The notes under the pieces were generated by a model that worked only from the letters and a program-made list of their open reading frames with translations, searched no databases and was not told the origin of the DNA. This document shows positions 8,860 to 18,225 of a stretch of DNA of 64,000 nucleotides, piece after piece; positions within the stretch are counted from its first letter, which is position 1; each line of letters starts with the position of its first letter. The DNA comes from Phyllobacterium endophyticum. Lineage in GTDB: Bacteria; Pseudomonadota; Alphaproteobacteria; Rhizobiales; Rhizobiaceae. The translations under genes were made by a program, and so were the position numbers. The stretch lies in contig NZ_PGGN01000002.1 in NCBI RefSeq assembly GCF_003010935.1, positions 868,001 to 932,000 of the forward strand, read 5' to 3'.

Positions 8860-10172
8860 ATTGCGCGGGCCCTTTCGTTCAGGGGAGATCCGGCGCGGGC
8901 AAAGAAAAGATTGACTGAGTCCTGAGCTTCCATTTGCGCTATGCTAAGATACTCGAGCAACCCGGTTTGAGGATGTATCGCCATATAATCGAAGCCCATC
9001 TCGCGGAACTTCGATATCCAGCCAACCGAAGTGTGGCCGGCTCGTTTGAGATGGGATGGTCCAAATTCCACGATCAAACCAATATCCGGGTTGTTTCTGA
9101 TGATCGATTGCGCACCTTGTATTACCTCAAGCTCCGCACCCTCGACATCGATTTTTATCAAATCGACAGATTTGCCCTCATCGAGGACCTCGTCCAAAGT
9201 AACGATTCGTACTTCGGCCGTGGTTTCGGTTAGATGTTCTGGCACGTCAATGGCCGTGAGCGAATGATGTCCACTGGTTGGGCCCAGAAACAGATTGGCT
9301 GATCCCGAACGATTTGACACTGCCGCCTCATGGACCTTTGTCATTGACGAAAACCCATTCATCCACAACGTTCTATCAAGCAGTTGCTTTGTTGGGCCGA
9401 ATGGTTCAAACGCGACGATCTCGCCTTTTCCCTCCATGGTTCGGGCTGCCCCAAGTGTGTGCAAGCCGACATTTGCGCCGACATCCACGAACGTATCGCC
9501 AGGCTTCAACAGACGTTCGATAAGCAGGCGCGTGCCCGTCTCCAGTTCCCCGGCCTCGATCAATGAAGTTACCAGGGCATGATCAGAGGATGGGCAAAGC
9601 ACATATCCGACGACGGTCCTGACGATCACATCGGGACCGGAGTTCAACGCGAATCTCCGGGCAATCAGGGCACTATAATCTTCAACTCGCTCCAGGCGGG
9701 CGTTCAAGGCACTATAATCTTCATGGCCTTGCGTAAGAGGGCTTTGGGAGAGAAAACCCAGACTGTTTGCGATCTCGGCACTTATGTTAGCCGACGTGGC
9801 ATCCAGTCTACGCTGCACCCCCACGAATATCTGTTCAGATGCACTTCGCATCTCGCCAAGCGACTCCCTATGCATATTATCGAGATCTCTGCGGAGTTCG
9901 TCGAGAAAATAACGTCTCAAGCGAAAGAGGATCGGTCGGACAATGGGCCTTGCCAATCGGGCAGATATCCGCAGGACTGGCCGTAGAAGGCTCCGGATAT
10001 TGTTCTTGACGCTTGAGTCCGGAATATGACTACTAACTTCCGGCCCTATATTTGCCGGCTCCGGTACTGCATTTGTTGGCTCCTGTACTGCGCTGGGGAT
10101 CGGAGTTTGGCGCTTCATCGCCGATTCAAATGCCACTTTGACGTCGATCTTTTCACGATAGGTTTTATCCAT
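8856..10172 (-). CDS. FkbM family SAM-dependent methyltransferase
   Basis: A 438-residue protein. Residues 1-180 are an unusual N-terminal extension with a basic helix (RPILFRLRRYFLDELRR) and probable coiled coil; residues 180-420 form a class I methyltransferase of the FkbM type, with SAM motif FVDVGANVGLHT (228-239) and VDLIKIDVEGAELEVIQGA. FkbM enzymes O-methylate sugars or small molecules, so this one may methylate or cap the polysaccharide made by the operon. A 13-residue segment, EDYSALNARLERV (151-163), is followed by a second copy starting EDYSAL, reflecting a 39-bp DNA duplication. GGAG lies eight bases before ATG 10172. It is the first gene of the minus-strand operon, so the promoter should be upstream. 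Confidence 0.85.
   Translation of the reverse strand: MDKTYREKIDVKVAFESAMKRQTPIPSAVQEPTNAVPEPANIGPEVSSHIPDSSVKNNIRSLLRPVLRISARLARPIVRPILFRLRRYFLDELRRDLDNMHRESLGEMRSASEQIFVGVQRRLDATSANISAEIANSLGFLSQSPLTQGHEDYSALNARLERVEDYSALIARRFALNSGPDVIVRTVVGYVLCPSSDHALVTSLIEAGELETGTRLLIERLLKPGDTFVDVGANVGLHTLGAARTMEGKGEIVAFEPFGPTKQLLDRTLWMNGFSSMTKVHEAAVSNRSGSANLFLGPTSGHHSLTAIDVPEHLTETTAEVRIVTLDEVLDEGKSVDLIKIDVEGAELEVIQGAQSIIRNNPDIGLIVEFGPSHLKRAGHTSVGWISKFREMGFDYMAIHPQTGLLEYLSIAQMEAQDSVNLFFARAGSPLNERARAI
9669..9723. repeat. 39-bp-period tandem duplication inside the FkbM gene
   Basis: The 16-mer GGCACTATAATCTTCA occurs at 9669-9684 and again at 9708-9723. The spacing of 39 bp gives two in-frame 13-residue units beginning EDYSAL in the coiled-coil linker of the methyltransferase. 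Confidence 0.85.
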
Positions 10173-10691
10173 TCGCCGGTTCTCCGCAAATATATACCGG
10201 TTACCCCGTTCCGCGTTCTATGGAAGCGAACTTCCATTTCCTGCCAAAACAGCTCTGTTCCGCCCGCGCCTTATACCCACTCTGTTGCACGCAGGCATGA
10301 CGGGAACCCAATATCCGGCAAACCGGAAGATTGGGATGCCAAGTTCCAACGTCGAAACTTGAGAAATCCAATCGAAAGCCAATCCTCCAACCATCTCGCG
10401 CCAAAAGGGCATAGAGCGGAGAAAGCTGGCTCTATATGTTCATTTCATCGCTCGGTTTGCGATCTTGTACCAATGGTTCACCTGTTTCCTGGATTTGACA
10501 ATTTTGATCCATTCTCCGGTAACTTCGGGTGGCGCGAGTGTCCATGACCTTGCTGGAAACTACCCTTGTGCTCGGGTGCTTCGTGGTCGATACCTTTGGA
10601 AATGTCAATAAGTGGGCCCGGCTTTTGCCGGAAACTCGGGCCTAGCCAAATGCGATTCCAACTATCGATTGGGGTAAGGAGATCGAGCTTG
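10173..10691. other. Intergenic region with divergent promoters, no gene seen
   Basis: This 519-bp stretch separates the minus-strand polysaccharide operon from the plus-strand NUDIX gene, so promoters for both should be here. Open frames in it show no recognisable protein and no good ribosome binding sites. I see no clear operator palindrome. Confidence 0.6.
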
Positions 10692-11249
10692 ATGATTAAA
10701 CCCTGGGAAGTGCTTTCGAGCAAAATTGAGCTCGAAGATCGCTGGATAAAAGTGCGTGCTGACGATTGTCAACGCAGCGACGGGCTCATCATCAAGCCTT
10801 ACTATGTTCTCGAATATGCCGACTGGGTTTGCGTTTTAGCAATCACACCCGATGGCAATGTCGTACTGACGACGGAATACCGACATGGGGTGCGTTCGAT
10901 CGTCACTGGCCTGCCCAGCGGCGTTGTGGACAAAGAAGATTCTGGGCCGGAGGGGACTGCACGACGAGAACTGCTGGAGGAGACAGGCTATACCAGCGAG
11001 CACATGGTGCCCCTTGGTTCACTCTATGCAAATTGCACAAATCAGCCCAATTTGGTTCACTACTTCCTTGCGCGGGATGCTGAACTTACCGGTACCCCTG
11101 CCCTCGATGCGAATGAGCAGATCGACGTCGAACTTGTCCCATGGGAGCAAGTCCGTTCAACCCCGTTTTTGCGCCAAAGTCATCACGTCGCGTGCCTCCA
11201 CCTGGCAGAAAAGTATTTCGATGTATGTTCTCCGGCCACCATCGTTTGA
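10692..11249 (+). CDS. NUDIX hydrolase
   Basis: A 185-residue protein with a NUDIX box around residues 77-100: GVVDKED, then ARRELLEETGY. The REL-LEE-TG core is intact, which binds the divalent metal for hydrolysis of a nucleoside diphosphate linked to another group. Compared with the canonical G-x5-E-x7-REUxEExGU spacing, the first half carries one extra residue and the usual glutamate is Asp or Ser. The LPSG preceding the box and the 185-residue length resemble ADP-ribose or nucleotide-sugar pyrophosphatases; the substrate cannot be fixed. ATG 10692 begins a conserved-looking domain and follows AAGGAG by ten bases; an upstream in-frame extension to 10566 has no such support. It lies just outside the integrated element. 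Confidence 0.82.
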   Translation: MIKPWEVLSSKIELEDRWIKVRADDCQRSDGLIIKPYYVLEYADWVCVLAITPDGNVVLTTEYRHGVRSIVTGLPSGVVDKEDSGPEGTARRELLEETGYTSEHMVPLGSLYANCTNQPNLVHYFLARDAELTGTPALDANEQIDVELVPWEQVRSTPFLRQSHHVACLHLAEKYFDVCSPATIV

Positions 11250-11355
11250 ATGCGAGCTCGACTACTACGTCGTCAAGTTGCCACCATTCGAGGCGTGCGC
11301 ATCTGGAAGGCTTTTGCGCCCTGCGCTTGGATATTCAATCTCGTCTTGATTTTTG

Positions 11356-11402
11356 TGGTGCCCCCGGAGAGACTCGAACTCCCGACCCTCTGATTACAAA
11401 TC
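11356..11402. repeat. Left attachment site (attL): 47-bp copy of the tRNA-Thr 3' end
   Basis: These 47 bases are identical to 22884-22930, the CCA end, acceptor strand, T arm, variable loop and 3' anticodon stem of the tRNA-Thr gene. The rest of the tRNA is absent here, so this is a displaced 3' fragment made by site-specific integration. The integrase gene begins 161 bp to the right. Confidence 0.9.
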
Positions 11403-11562
11403 GCCGTTTTAGCCTTATCACGGCCTCTCATTTCCTAACCTAAGCCCTTGTGTCACTTGCGCTTTTTACCAAGCGAGCCCACATTGAGCGAACAGGGGAT
11501 AACATCCATTATCGCGGTTTCAGTATCCCTTGAGAGATACCTTCACAGAGGAGAAAAGGGCA

Positions 11563-12969
11563 ATGGAACGGCTGTCACAAGCGCAAATTCTTGCAAAGAT
11601 CAAAGACAAGGGGTTAACCGATAAGGGCATAGAATCGATAATCGCTGATCCCGAAAAGCGACTGGAAATATCTGATGGGGCCAAACAAACTGGCCTCTAT
11701 CTGTTCGTCTATCAGTCGGGCGAACGGGGCTTCGTTCACAAGTACAAGCCCACCGGGAGCAAGAACACCACGAAGATATATCTCGGCCTCTATCCCACCG
11801 TCTCGCTTGATGAAGCCCGGGATGCTGTGAAGGCGGCGAACAAGCTCCGGAACAATGCGGACGTCTCGGCTCGGGTCGATCCCAAGGAGCACCGCAAGGA
11901 GCTCCTACGCAAGCAAGCTAACAAAGATAAGATGCTCTTTCAGCCCATGGTGGAAAGGTATCTGAAGGAACACGCGTCCAAGCTGCGCAGCTATAAGACG
12001 ATATCCGACGCCCTCGGCCTGAAAATGGACAAGGAGGGAAATTGGCAGGTCATGCCCGGGACCCCTGTCGCTCTGTGGGGCAAATATCCAATTGACCGTG
12101 ATCCGATGGAATGGAGGACAGACATCCGTTCCCATGACGCGAAGTTGATCGCCGAAGGCCACAACGCCAAGGCCAAAAACGTTTTTGCCTACGTCCGCCA
12201 TTTCTTCAACTGGCTTTCCGAGAATGACATTCTGATCCATTCGCCGCTGGAAAAAGTCAAATCTAAATCTACCGTGTTGCCCCGCAAGCGTGTCCTGCTA
12301 GCCCGGCGCAAGGTCAAAGGCTCATCCGACGATGAATTGCGCTGGCTGATTAGGGCAGCGGACGCGGAAGGCTATCCATTCGGGCCATTCCTGAAAATGA
12401 TCATCCTGACAGCCTCACGCCGTGAGGAACTAGCCACGATGCAATGGGAGCATATCGACCGCGAGAAGCGCGAATGGTTCGTCCCGGCTGAGGCAATGAA
12501 GAATGCCATTGATCACTGGGTTCCGCTGTCAGATGCCGCTATGGAGGTTCTGGACAGCCTGCCCACGTCCAAAGGGTACGTTTTCACCACGACCGGGGAC
12601 ACACCAATTTCCGGCTTCTCAAAGATGAAGAAGCGTTTAAATGCGGCAATGCAGAAGATTGCGACCGAGGAGCGTGGCGAGCCTGTGGTAATTCCCAATT
12701 TTTGGCTACATGACCTCAGAAGGAGCGCTTCTACTGGGATGCAGAAGCTTGGTGTTCAGTCCGAAGTCATTGAGGCCGTTCTGTCGCACAAGAGTGCGGA
12801 GAAGGCCAACAGCCTCAAAGATGTGTATCAGGTGGATGACTACGCGGACGAACAGGAAGAGGCTTTGCAGGCTTGGGGTGAGGCAGTGGTGCGGCTCGCG
12901 GGGGGTGGCCCTCTTAAACCAAGGCCGGTTAGCAATGTTGTGCTGTTCCCTCACGCACAACACGCTTAA
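11563..12969 (+). CDS. Tyrosine recombinase/integrase (P4-type)
   Basis: A 468-residue site-specific recombinase. Residues 1-110 form the arm-type DNA-binding domain (LYLFVYQSGERGFVHKY, KIYLGLYPTVSLDEARD), then a core-binding SAM-like domain at about 125-235 and the catalytic domain at 255-450. Catalytic residues visible are Arg286 (TASRREEL), His383 and Arg386 (HDLRR), His409 (LSHKS) and the nucleophile Tyr422 (DVYQVDDY). ATG 11563 has GAGGAG nine bases upstream and is preferred to TTG 11530. It sits directly beside attL, reading into the element, so it should catalyse integration into and excision from the tRNA-Thr gene. All catalytic residues seem present, so it may be active. Confidence 0.92.
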   Translation: MERLSQAQILAKIKDKGLTDKGIESIIADPEKRLEISDGAKQTGLYLFVYQSGERGFVHKYKPTGSKNTTKIYLGLYPTVSLDEARDAVKAANKLRNNADVSARVDPKEHRKELLRKQANKDKMLFQPMVERYLKEHASKLRSYKTISDALGLKMDKEGNWQVMPGTPVALWGKYPIDRDPMEWRTDIRSHDAKLIAEGHNAKAKNVFAYVRHFFNWLSENDILIHSPLEKVKSKSTVLPRKRVLLARRKVKGSSDDELRWLIRAADAEGYPFGPFLKMIILTASRREELATMQWEHIDREKREWFVPAEAMKNAIDHWVPLSDAAMEVLDSLPTSKGYVFTTTGDTPISGFSKMKKRLNAAMQKIATEERGEPVVIPNFWLHDLRRSASTGMQKLGVQSEVIEAVLSHKSAEKANSLKDVYQVDDYADEQEEALQAWGEAVVRLAGGGPLKPRPVSNVVLFPHAQHA

Positions 12970-13796
12970 CGTGCCCGGAGATTGCGTGATTGTAATAGCC
13001 TGAGTTCCACCCGGATGGGCCCTCGGATGTAAACAGAGTTTTCCCGTGAGCACGACGGCAGAGTTTTGCCCTAGGAATAAGTTATCAGCCAGCGCTGACA
13101 GGGCTTTGCCTTGGCGATCCCGAAGCCTTGGCTATTTATCGGCTTCCAAATCTCGTATTTTTCTGGGAAGGCACCCCCTAAGAAGGAGAAGCAGCCGCTC
13201 CGCTCTGGCCATTACATCGGGAGATGGGTCTCTCGACCAAGGCATGGACCTTGCCGTCGACTTGGAGGTGATCAAGATGCTTCTCCCCACTTAAGGTCCC
13301 ACTCAATTTGGACCCGGCTCGACACTGACAATCCGAGTTCAATTCGTTTTCTGCGGACGCAGGACGGCCGTAAGCTCGTCTTCCCGCAAGGATTGATCGC
13401 AAGACCAAAGCAGATGAGCGTAATTCCGAGCCACACGCCTAGAATCTCAGACGCGGGTTCAGCTCCCCTAGACACATCGGGGCGGAACGAGACTCCCCAT
13501 CGGACTTTAACTCGCGGACAGTATACTAGGTAGCCTTAGCCTGTCCAAATGCACTAATTCCACAGCATTTACTAATATTGATAAGGAAGTAGCAGGCAGA
13601 CGAATATTCTATCTCCAAGATGCCAACTGCTCCGTTAAACACTCACCTCGCCAAAGGCCCGAACTGCAGGTGCGGAAACAGACCAGCCGTAGCGACCGAA
13701 CCGCGGACGCTTACGGGCGGAGTTAGTCAGCCTTTGCGGCCGCCGAACGCCGTACACGTCTCCGTGTATTAGGGAAAATACAATTCCACACAAAGC
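12970..13796. other. 827-bp noncoding stretch in the island, possible decayed DNA
   Basis: Only short open frames of up to 140 residues occur on both strands, none with recognisable domains or convincing ribosome binding sites. It may be remnant mobile DNA. A small hairpin near its right end could end transcription of the NACHT gene. Confidence 0.55.
13753..13768 (-). terminator. Possible terminator hairpin after the NACHT-LRR gene
   Basis: TACACG and CGTGTA form a 6-bp stem with a 4-base loop, 29 bp beyond the NACHT stop on the minus strand. There is no strong T tract, so the role is uncertain. Confidence 0.3.
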
Positions 13797-16700
13797 TTAG
13801 AATGTAATGTCATCCAAGCCGGCCCTATAGTGGTAGTGAACCCTTCTAAATGCAGTCGGGTTAAAAAGGGTAACGCCGTCGGAATACCATTGGTCCAAAA
13901 GCAATTGATGATTACGCATCCATGGGGGAAATGTATTTTTCTGAACGATCTTTGGAAGAAGATTTTCTGGTATGCTAACTTTGTCGCTGGAAGGCATGAG
14001 CCAAACCTTCTCAAGTTTGGGTAGATCACTCAAGAACGACAAATCTGTCAAGGTCTCGCAAGCAAGAAACGTAATCGTTTTTAGCTCGGTCAATGTCGAA
14101 AGAACTTTGAAGTTAGAAATGCTATCCGTCGAATGGAGACGTAATTCTTCGATAGATAGTCCCTCGAGAAAGTCGAGGCTTTCTAGACTATCACAATTTT
14201 CCAAAACGAACGAAGTGAGGTCCGTAAGGCCTCTAATAAAATCCAGATTCTCTACCTTGGGTAGCGCCGATATTGCGAGACTTTGAATTTTTGTACACGC
14301 GGATAGTGGCGATAAGTCGCGTAGCTTAGGGCATCTGCTGAGCTCTACCACTCTCACATTTTTCGAGATGTCTTCTAGCGTTTCATCAACAACGCTCGGC
14401 ATCAAAGATAGCTGAAACAGTTCCAAGTTTCTAAAGGGCTTCAGTTTCAAGGGTAGATTTGGCCTAAGATTACTGAGTGACAGTTTACGAAGTCCTGATA
14501 ACGCTTCTAAGGAAGTGATCGACTTTAAGTCGGTACATGAGGCGAGCGCCAACTCCTCCATGGATTCAGCCTGCGAGATAAATTCAAGGTCAGTCATGTC
14601 ACTGACGCCATATGCACCGAAGTCCTTAAGTGCTGACCGGGAAGTAAACCTGGGCGGTTGTTGGGGAGCGAAATCGGAACCCACGATTGTCAGCTTGCTT
14701 AAATTCGCAATCTCTCCAACAGCTGAAAAACTTCGCACCCCCTTCAGATCTTCGATGTGAATCGATGCCAGATTTTCAAGGGGGGCCAAGGGTGCAAGGG
14801 TAGTGGGACCCCGTATTCCAATGAGGCTTAGATGTCTCAGGTCTCCTAGGGAGCTCAGAGGCTGCAAATTAGGAATTTTTTGGCCGAACAAAGTGAGCCG
14901 GGTTAAATGTGGAGCGGTGTCAACAAAGTCCAAGCTGGACGGGTTGCCTTGCCCCATAATGGTAAGATCAGTCAGTGAACTAATTCTGCTCAACCAATCA
15001 AATTCTTTTCCCTCGAAGCGTATAAGAGTCAGGTCTTCGGTCGAGGGCGGTATCAACCTGAGCTCTGGTGCATCGCTCTTTGCTCGTTCGATGGATAACT
15101 TTTTTAGACCTTCCAATTCTTCAAGCCTGTGAAGTTCTTTTGTCTCAAGGAAATCGATGCTTAAATCTCTCAGTCCTTCAACATTGACGTATAGCGTGAC
15201 GTTCGAAGGAGGTGCAAAATTTGGGAGCCTACCGTTGGCCTTAACATACTTTAATACTAACGGGATTACAGCATAGTCGATTAAGCCGGTCCTACAAACT
15301 TCGCTAACTACCGCCTCTCTGGAATCTTGAACATAGCCACGTTCCAAAGCCTTTAGAGCTTCAGTTGTTCCAATGAGACGAAGAGCGCGGGTACATGCGG
15401 CGACAGTAGCAGTATTTTCATCTTTCCACATCGAATACGCCAGTTGTGGTACCGCAGCATCTCCAGCAACGGATAGTATTCTAGCATCTGTTTCATTGCG
15501 AGGCGGCACGAGTTCGCCCAAATTTGAAAGCACCCGCTGTCTTAGTTGCGGGTCCTGTTGTTTTATGTTTTCAAGGCAGCCTAAAGCCAACGCGAAAGAA
15601 GTTTTGCGAATTTGCTGCTGTTTCTTGCGAAGGCTTTTATGTCGTTCGCCACGCCCTATCAGTGCCTCGATCAGTTTGCGCCCGAATCCTACACCGCCCG
15701 TGGTTGTTCCTGCTGCTAGCATTATTGTTTCATGCCATTGGTCGTCGTCAGCTTTTCTCGCTAGCATCTCCTCTTGACTATCTGCCCCCGCAGCGCAGGC
15801 AGCGAGGTATTCTTGGAACGTCCTATGCGGAAAATCTATCAAGTCAGTTGCTGGCTCTCGCAACAGACCGGTACGTTCGATAAGAAAGTCAAGTACGTCG
15901 ACAGCCCGGGCTTCTCTTGCTGTGGCGCTCTGAAAGCTAGGAATTCTTGGTACGATCCACGCGATCGCTTTTTCTCTGGAGATTTCAATTCGGTAGGCGT
16001 CATCTCCCGCGACATCGCCATCCTGTCGATTGTGCATCATTTCGATAGCAAGTCTTTGAAGTACCATCTCCTTGTCATTCTTCGACAATGCGGCAAGAGG
16101 GCCCGGAGGCGGTTCCACACCGCGCTTTAGATCACGCGCCTCGATGAGCATGTCACAGCACTTGTCATAAAGGTCGACACGGTATCTTGGAAGATAGCCC
16201 TCTTCGCGCCAATGCAGCACGCATACCATCGCGCAGAGAAGCGGTGTATTGCAGAGTTCTCGAATTCGCCTATTAGCTGCGTCTTCGAGTTTGAGAGGAA
16301 GGCTATTACGCGCTTCTTCAAGACTCGATTGTTCTTGGCGATCTAATTTTGATGTGTCTACGGCATCATGCCAATGATGTACAAATTTGGTTACGTCGGC
16401 GTTCGACATATCCTGAAGTTGCGCTTCTACAAAGCCCGACGGAGGATTCCACTGTTCCGTAAGCGCACCTTCAACCGGACTTCCTGGCAAGGCGCGCGAT
16501 GTAACTATGATCCTGTTGCCGGGATATTCGGTTTGCACAGACTGTAGCCAATTCCAGAACTCTGGTCGCCTAGAAGCGGGCAGTTCATCGACGCCGTCAA
16601 TCATGAGTACGGCACGCTTTTGTTTGCGCAGCACGTTTTCAATCCAGTTTTTCGGAGCTTTTCGAGTCCAAACTTTTTCGTCGACCGAGTAGTCGATTAA

Positions 16701-17648
16701 ACGCTCTAGTGTTGGTGCACCAGAGTCTATGCGTGCTACTTTTCGCAACGGAACGAAGAACGGTACAAGCCCGCTCCAGTCACTCGCCTCTTCTCGCGAA
16801 TCAATTTCGGCACATCGGGTGACTATCCAACTTAGCAACGTTGTTTTACCCGACCCCGCTGGACCGCGGATCACGACGTGTGGGTTTTGGCTTAGAAATT
16901 GTTCCGCGCGGACGGGCTCCCCCGCTGCTCCGGATTTAAGATTTAAGGAAATGTACGCAATGCTCAGCGATTGACCGAGACCGTGAAGTTCTCGGGCTCC
17001 GGGCGTCGTGACTTTTTGAAAACGACTATTTAGGTGTTCCAAATACCTTTTTTCAAACTCGACAACTTGGGCCTCCGCGGGTCCTGCCATGGAACTAGAG
17101 ATGATTCTTGGCAGCCCAGTTCTTATTTCCTCCACGGACAGATGTATTTTGGATAGCGCCGAGCGTTGATCAGCGAGCGCATTTGCCAGCCATATAATTC
17201 CGTCATCGGCGTCTGAGGCGAATATGCTCATTAACTGCTCAATAAAACCGCCAACAAAGCGGAATGGGTCTATCTGATTCGGCCATGCTTCTGGCGCGTC
17301 CGTAAGTGGCACGCCGACGTAACTTGACATTCTTTCCGCCAAGCTGGGAACGTCGATAGGTTTTCCTTCCAGAAGAAAGCCGCCAAGCGCACGACTAAGC
17401 GTGCGACTCTGTAAAAACGAGTGGACCTCAACAATGTTGAAGCTGCTGTCCTCGGCCAGATAGCGTTCCGTTGCGAGCTTTATAGCGGCCTCGAGCCTTT
17501 GGGCAAATCCTGCTTTTAGCAAACCAGCGCGTGCGAGTAATTTGCCCATCTTGGTGTCGCGGATCGTACCGGCATGATGTTGTACAATGTTCGTAGCTAG
17601 GTTGCCTGCAACACCGAGTATCAGACTGCTTGTAATTGGCTCAGGCAC
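13797..17648 (-). CDS. NACHT NTPase with C-terminal leucine-rich repeats (bacterial NLR-like protein)
   Basis: A 1283-residue STAND-class protein. Residues 1-230 are a mainly helical N-terminal domain of the kind seen in bacterial NACHT proteins. The NACHT domain has Walker A GPAGSGKTTLL (262-272), Walker B VLMIDGVDELP (347-357) and IIVTSRA (380-386), followed by the winged-helix signature DFPHRTFQEYLAA (605-617). Residues 640-810 look HEAT-like and 820-1250 are irregular leucine-rich repeats, a probable sensor. Related bacterial NACHT proteins defend against phages by NTP-driven oligomerisation after sensing infection; that role here is inference from family and island context. No separate effector domain is evident. 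GTG 17648 follows GGAG by eight bases. Its base composition is more AT-rich than the flanking core genes. Confidence 0.88.
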   Translation of the reverse strand: MPEPITSSLILGVAGNLATNIVQHHAGTIRDTKMGKLLARAGLLKAGFAQRLEAAIKLATERYLAEDSSFNIVEVHSFLQSRTLSRALGGFLLEGKPIDVPSLAERMSSYVGVPLTDAPEAWPNQIDPFRFVGGFIEQLMSIFASDADDGIIWLANALADQRSALSKIHLSVEEIRTGLPRIISSSMAGPAEAQVVEFEKRYLEHLNSRFQKVTTPGARELHGLGQSLSIAYISLNLKSGAAGEPVRAEQFLSQNPHVVIRGPAGSGKTTLLSWIVTRCAEIDSREEASDWSGLVPFFVPLRKVARIDSGAPTLERLIDYSVDEKVWTRKAPKNWIENVLRKQKRAVLMIDGVDELPASRRPEFWNWLQSVQTEYPGNRIIVTSRALPGSPVEGALTEQWNPPSGFVEAQLQDMSNADVTKFVHHWHDAVDTSKLDRQEQSSLEEARNSLPLKLEDAANRRIRELCNTPLLCAMVCVLHWREEGYLPRYRVDLYDKCCDMLIEARDLKRGVEPPPGPLAALSKNDKEMVLQRLAIEMMHNRQDGDVAGDDAYRIEISREKAIAWIVPRIPSFQSATAREARAVDVLDFLIERTGLLREPATDLIDFPHRTFQEYLAACAAGADSQEEMLARKADDDQWHETIMLAAGTTTGGVGFGRKLIEALIGRGERHKSLRKKQQQIRKTSFALALGCLENIKQQDPQLRQRVLSNLGELVPPRNETDARILSVAGDAAVPQLAYSMWKDENTATVAACTRALRLIGTTEALKALERGYVQDSREAVVSEVCRTGLIDYAVIPLVLKYVKANGRLPNFAPPSNVTLYVNVEGLRDLSIDFLETKELHRLEELEGLKKLSIERAKSDAPELRLIPPSTEDLTLIRFEGKEFDWLSRISSLTDLTIMGQGNPSSLDFVDTAPHLTRLTLFGQKIPNLQPLSSLGDLRHLSLIGIRGPTTLAPLAPLENLASIHIEDLKGVRSFSAVGEIANLSKLTIVGSDFAPQQPPRFTSRSALKDFGAYGVSDMTDLEFISQAESMEELALASCTDLKSITSLEALSGLRKLSLSNLRPNLPLKLKPFRNLELFQLSLMPSVVDETLEDISKNVRVVELSRCPKLRDLSPLSACTKIQSLAISALPKVENLDFIRGLTDLTSFVLENCDSLESLDFLEGLSIEELRLHSTDSISNFKVLSTLTELKTITFLACETLTDLSFLSDLPKLEKVWLMPSSDKVSIPENLLPKIVQKNTFPPWMRNHQLLLDQWYSDGVTLFNPTAFRRVHYHYRAGLDDITF

Positions 17649-18225
17649 TTGGCGAACTCCAGTTTTGTTCCGGTGAGCTATATTGGGTTTGAATGATCAA
17701 TGCCAGACCTCCCTCCGTCTAGTGAGAAACATCTCGATGTCCCATATTGCGCATTGAGAAAAGTGCTGAAAGCTGAACTTTATGCGGAGCGAATGCGCTC
17801 CTTACATGGTTGCGGCCTGAATGCGATACGATACCGGGACTTCGGCAGCTACGGCATCTCATCGATAAGTTTGGGATCTCTTCAGACCGTTCTCTCTAAC
17901 ACATTGTTGTAAAGGGCTAGACGATTGCCCGCTCGGTTGATCATCAGTCCCAGCAGGAGACATCGCCCTCGCACAAGAGGTAAAACCCTACATACTCCAT
18001 CGCAAAAAATGCCCGTACCTTGTTTGCTGCGTCAATGGTCGACACACTCTCGGTCAACTTGAAGCAAAGATAGAAGCCAATTTGTATGTGATGTATTGGC
18101 GCATTACATAAGCATGAGGGGCCGGTGACGAGCCGACCCTTAACGACGAGAGAGACAGTTGGAGAACTGGAGATTACCGGCCCTGTACGAGAAGGGCCTT
18201 AACCAACGATGCATAAGGACCAGTT
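17649..18225. other. Intergenic region between NACHT and RepA-like genes
   Basis: These 577 bp should hold divergent promoters for the NACHT gene (minus) and the RepA-like gene (plus). A 70-codon frame at 17700-17912 has no recognisable features. Near the right end GGCCCT (18179-18184) and AGGGCC (18193-18198) form a short stem-loop just before the RepA-like start. I see no other gene. Confidence 0.5.

Noticed and set aside
11141-11443. Plus-strand frame reading through the left att site (GETRTPDPLITN)
   Set aside because: This peptide is the translation of a tRNA 3' end, a well-known artefact; the frame also overlaps the end of the NUDIX gene.
13046-13533. Overlapping small frames downstream of the integrase
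   Set aside because: Frames on both strands compete with each other, with no ribosome binding sites or domains; probably decayed DNA.
17700-17912. 70-codon plus-strand frame between the NACHT and RepA-like genes
   Set aside because: No recognisable motif and no clear ribosome binding site; likely chance in a promoter region.
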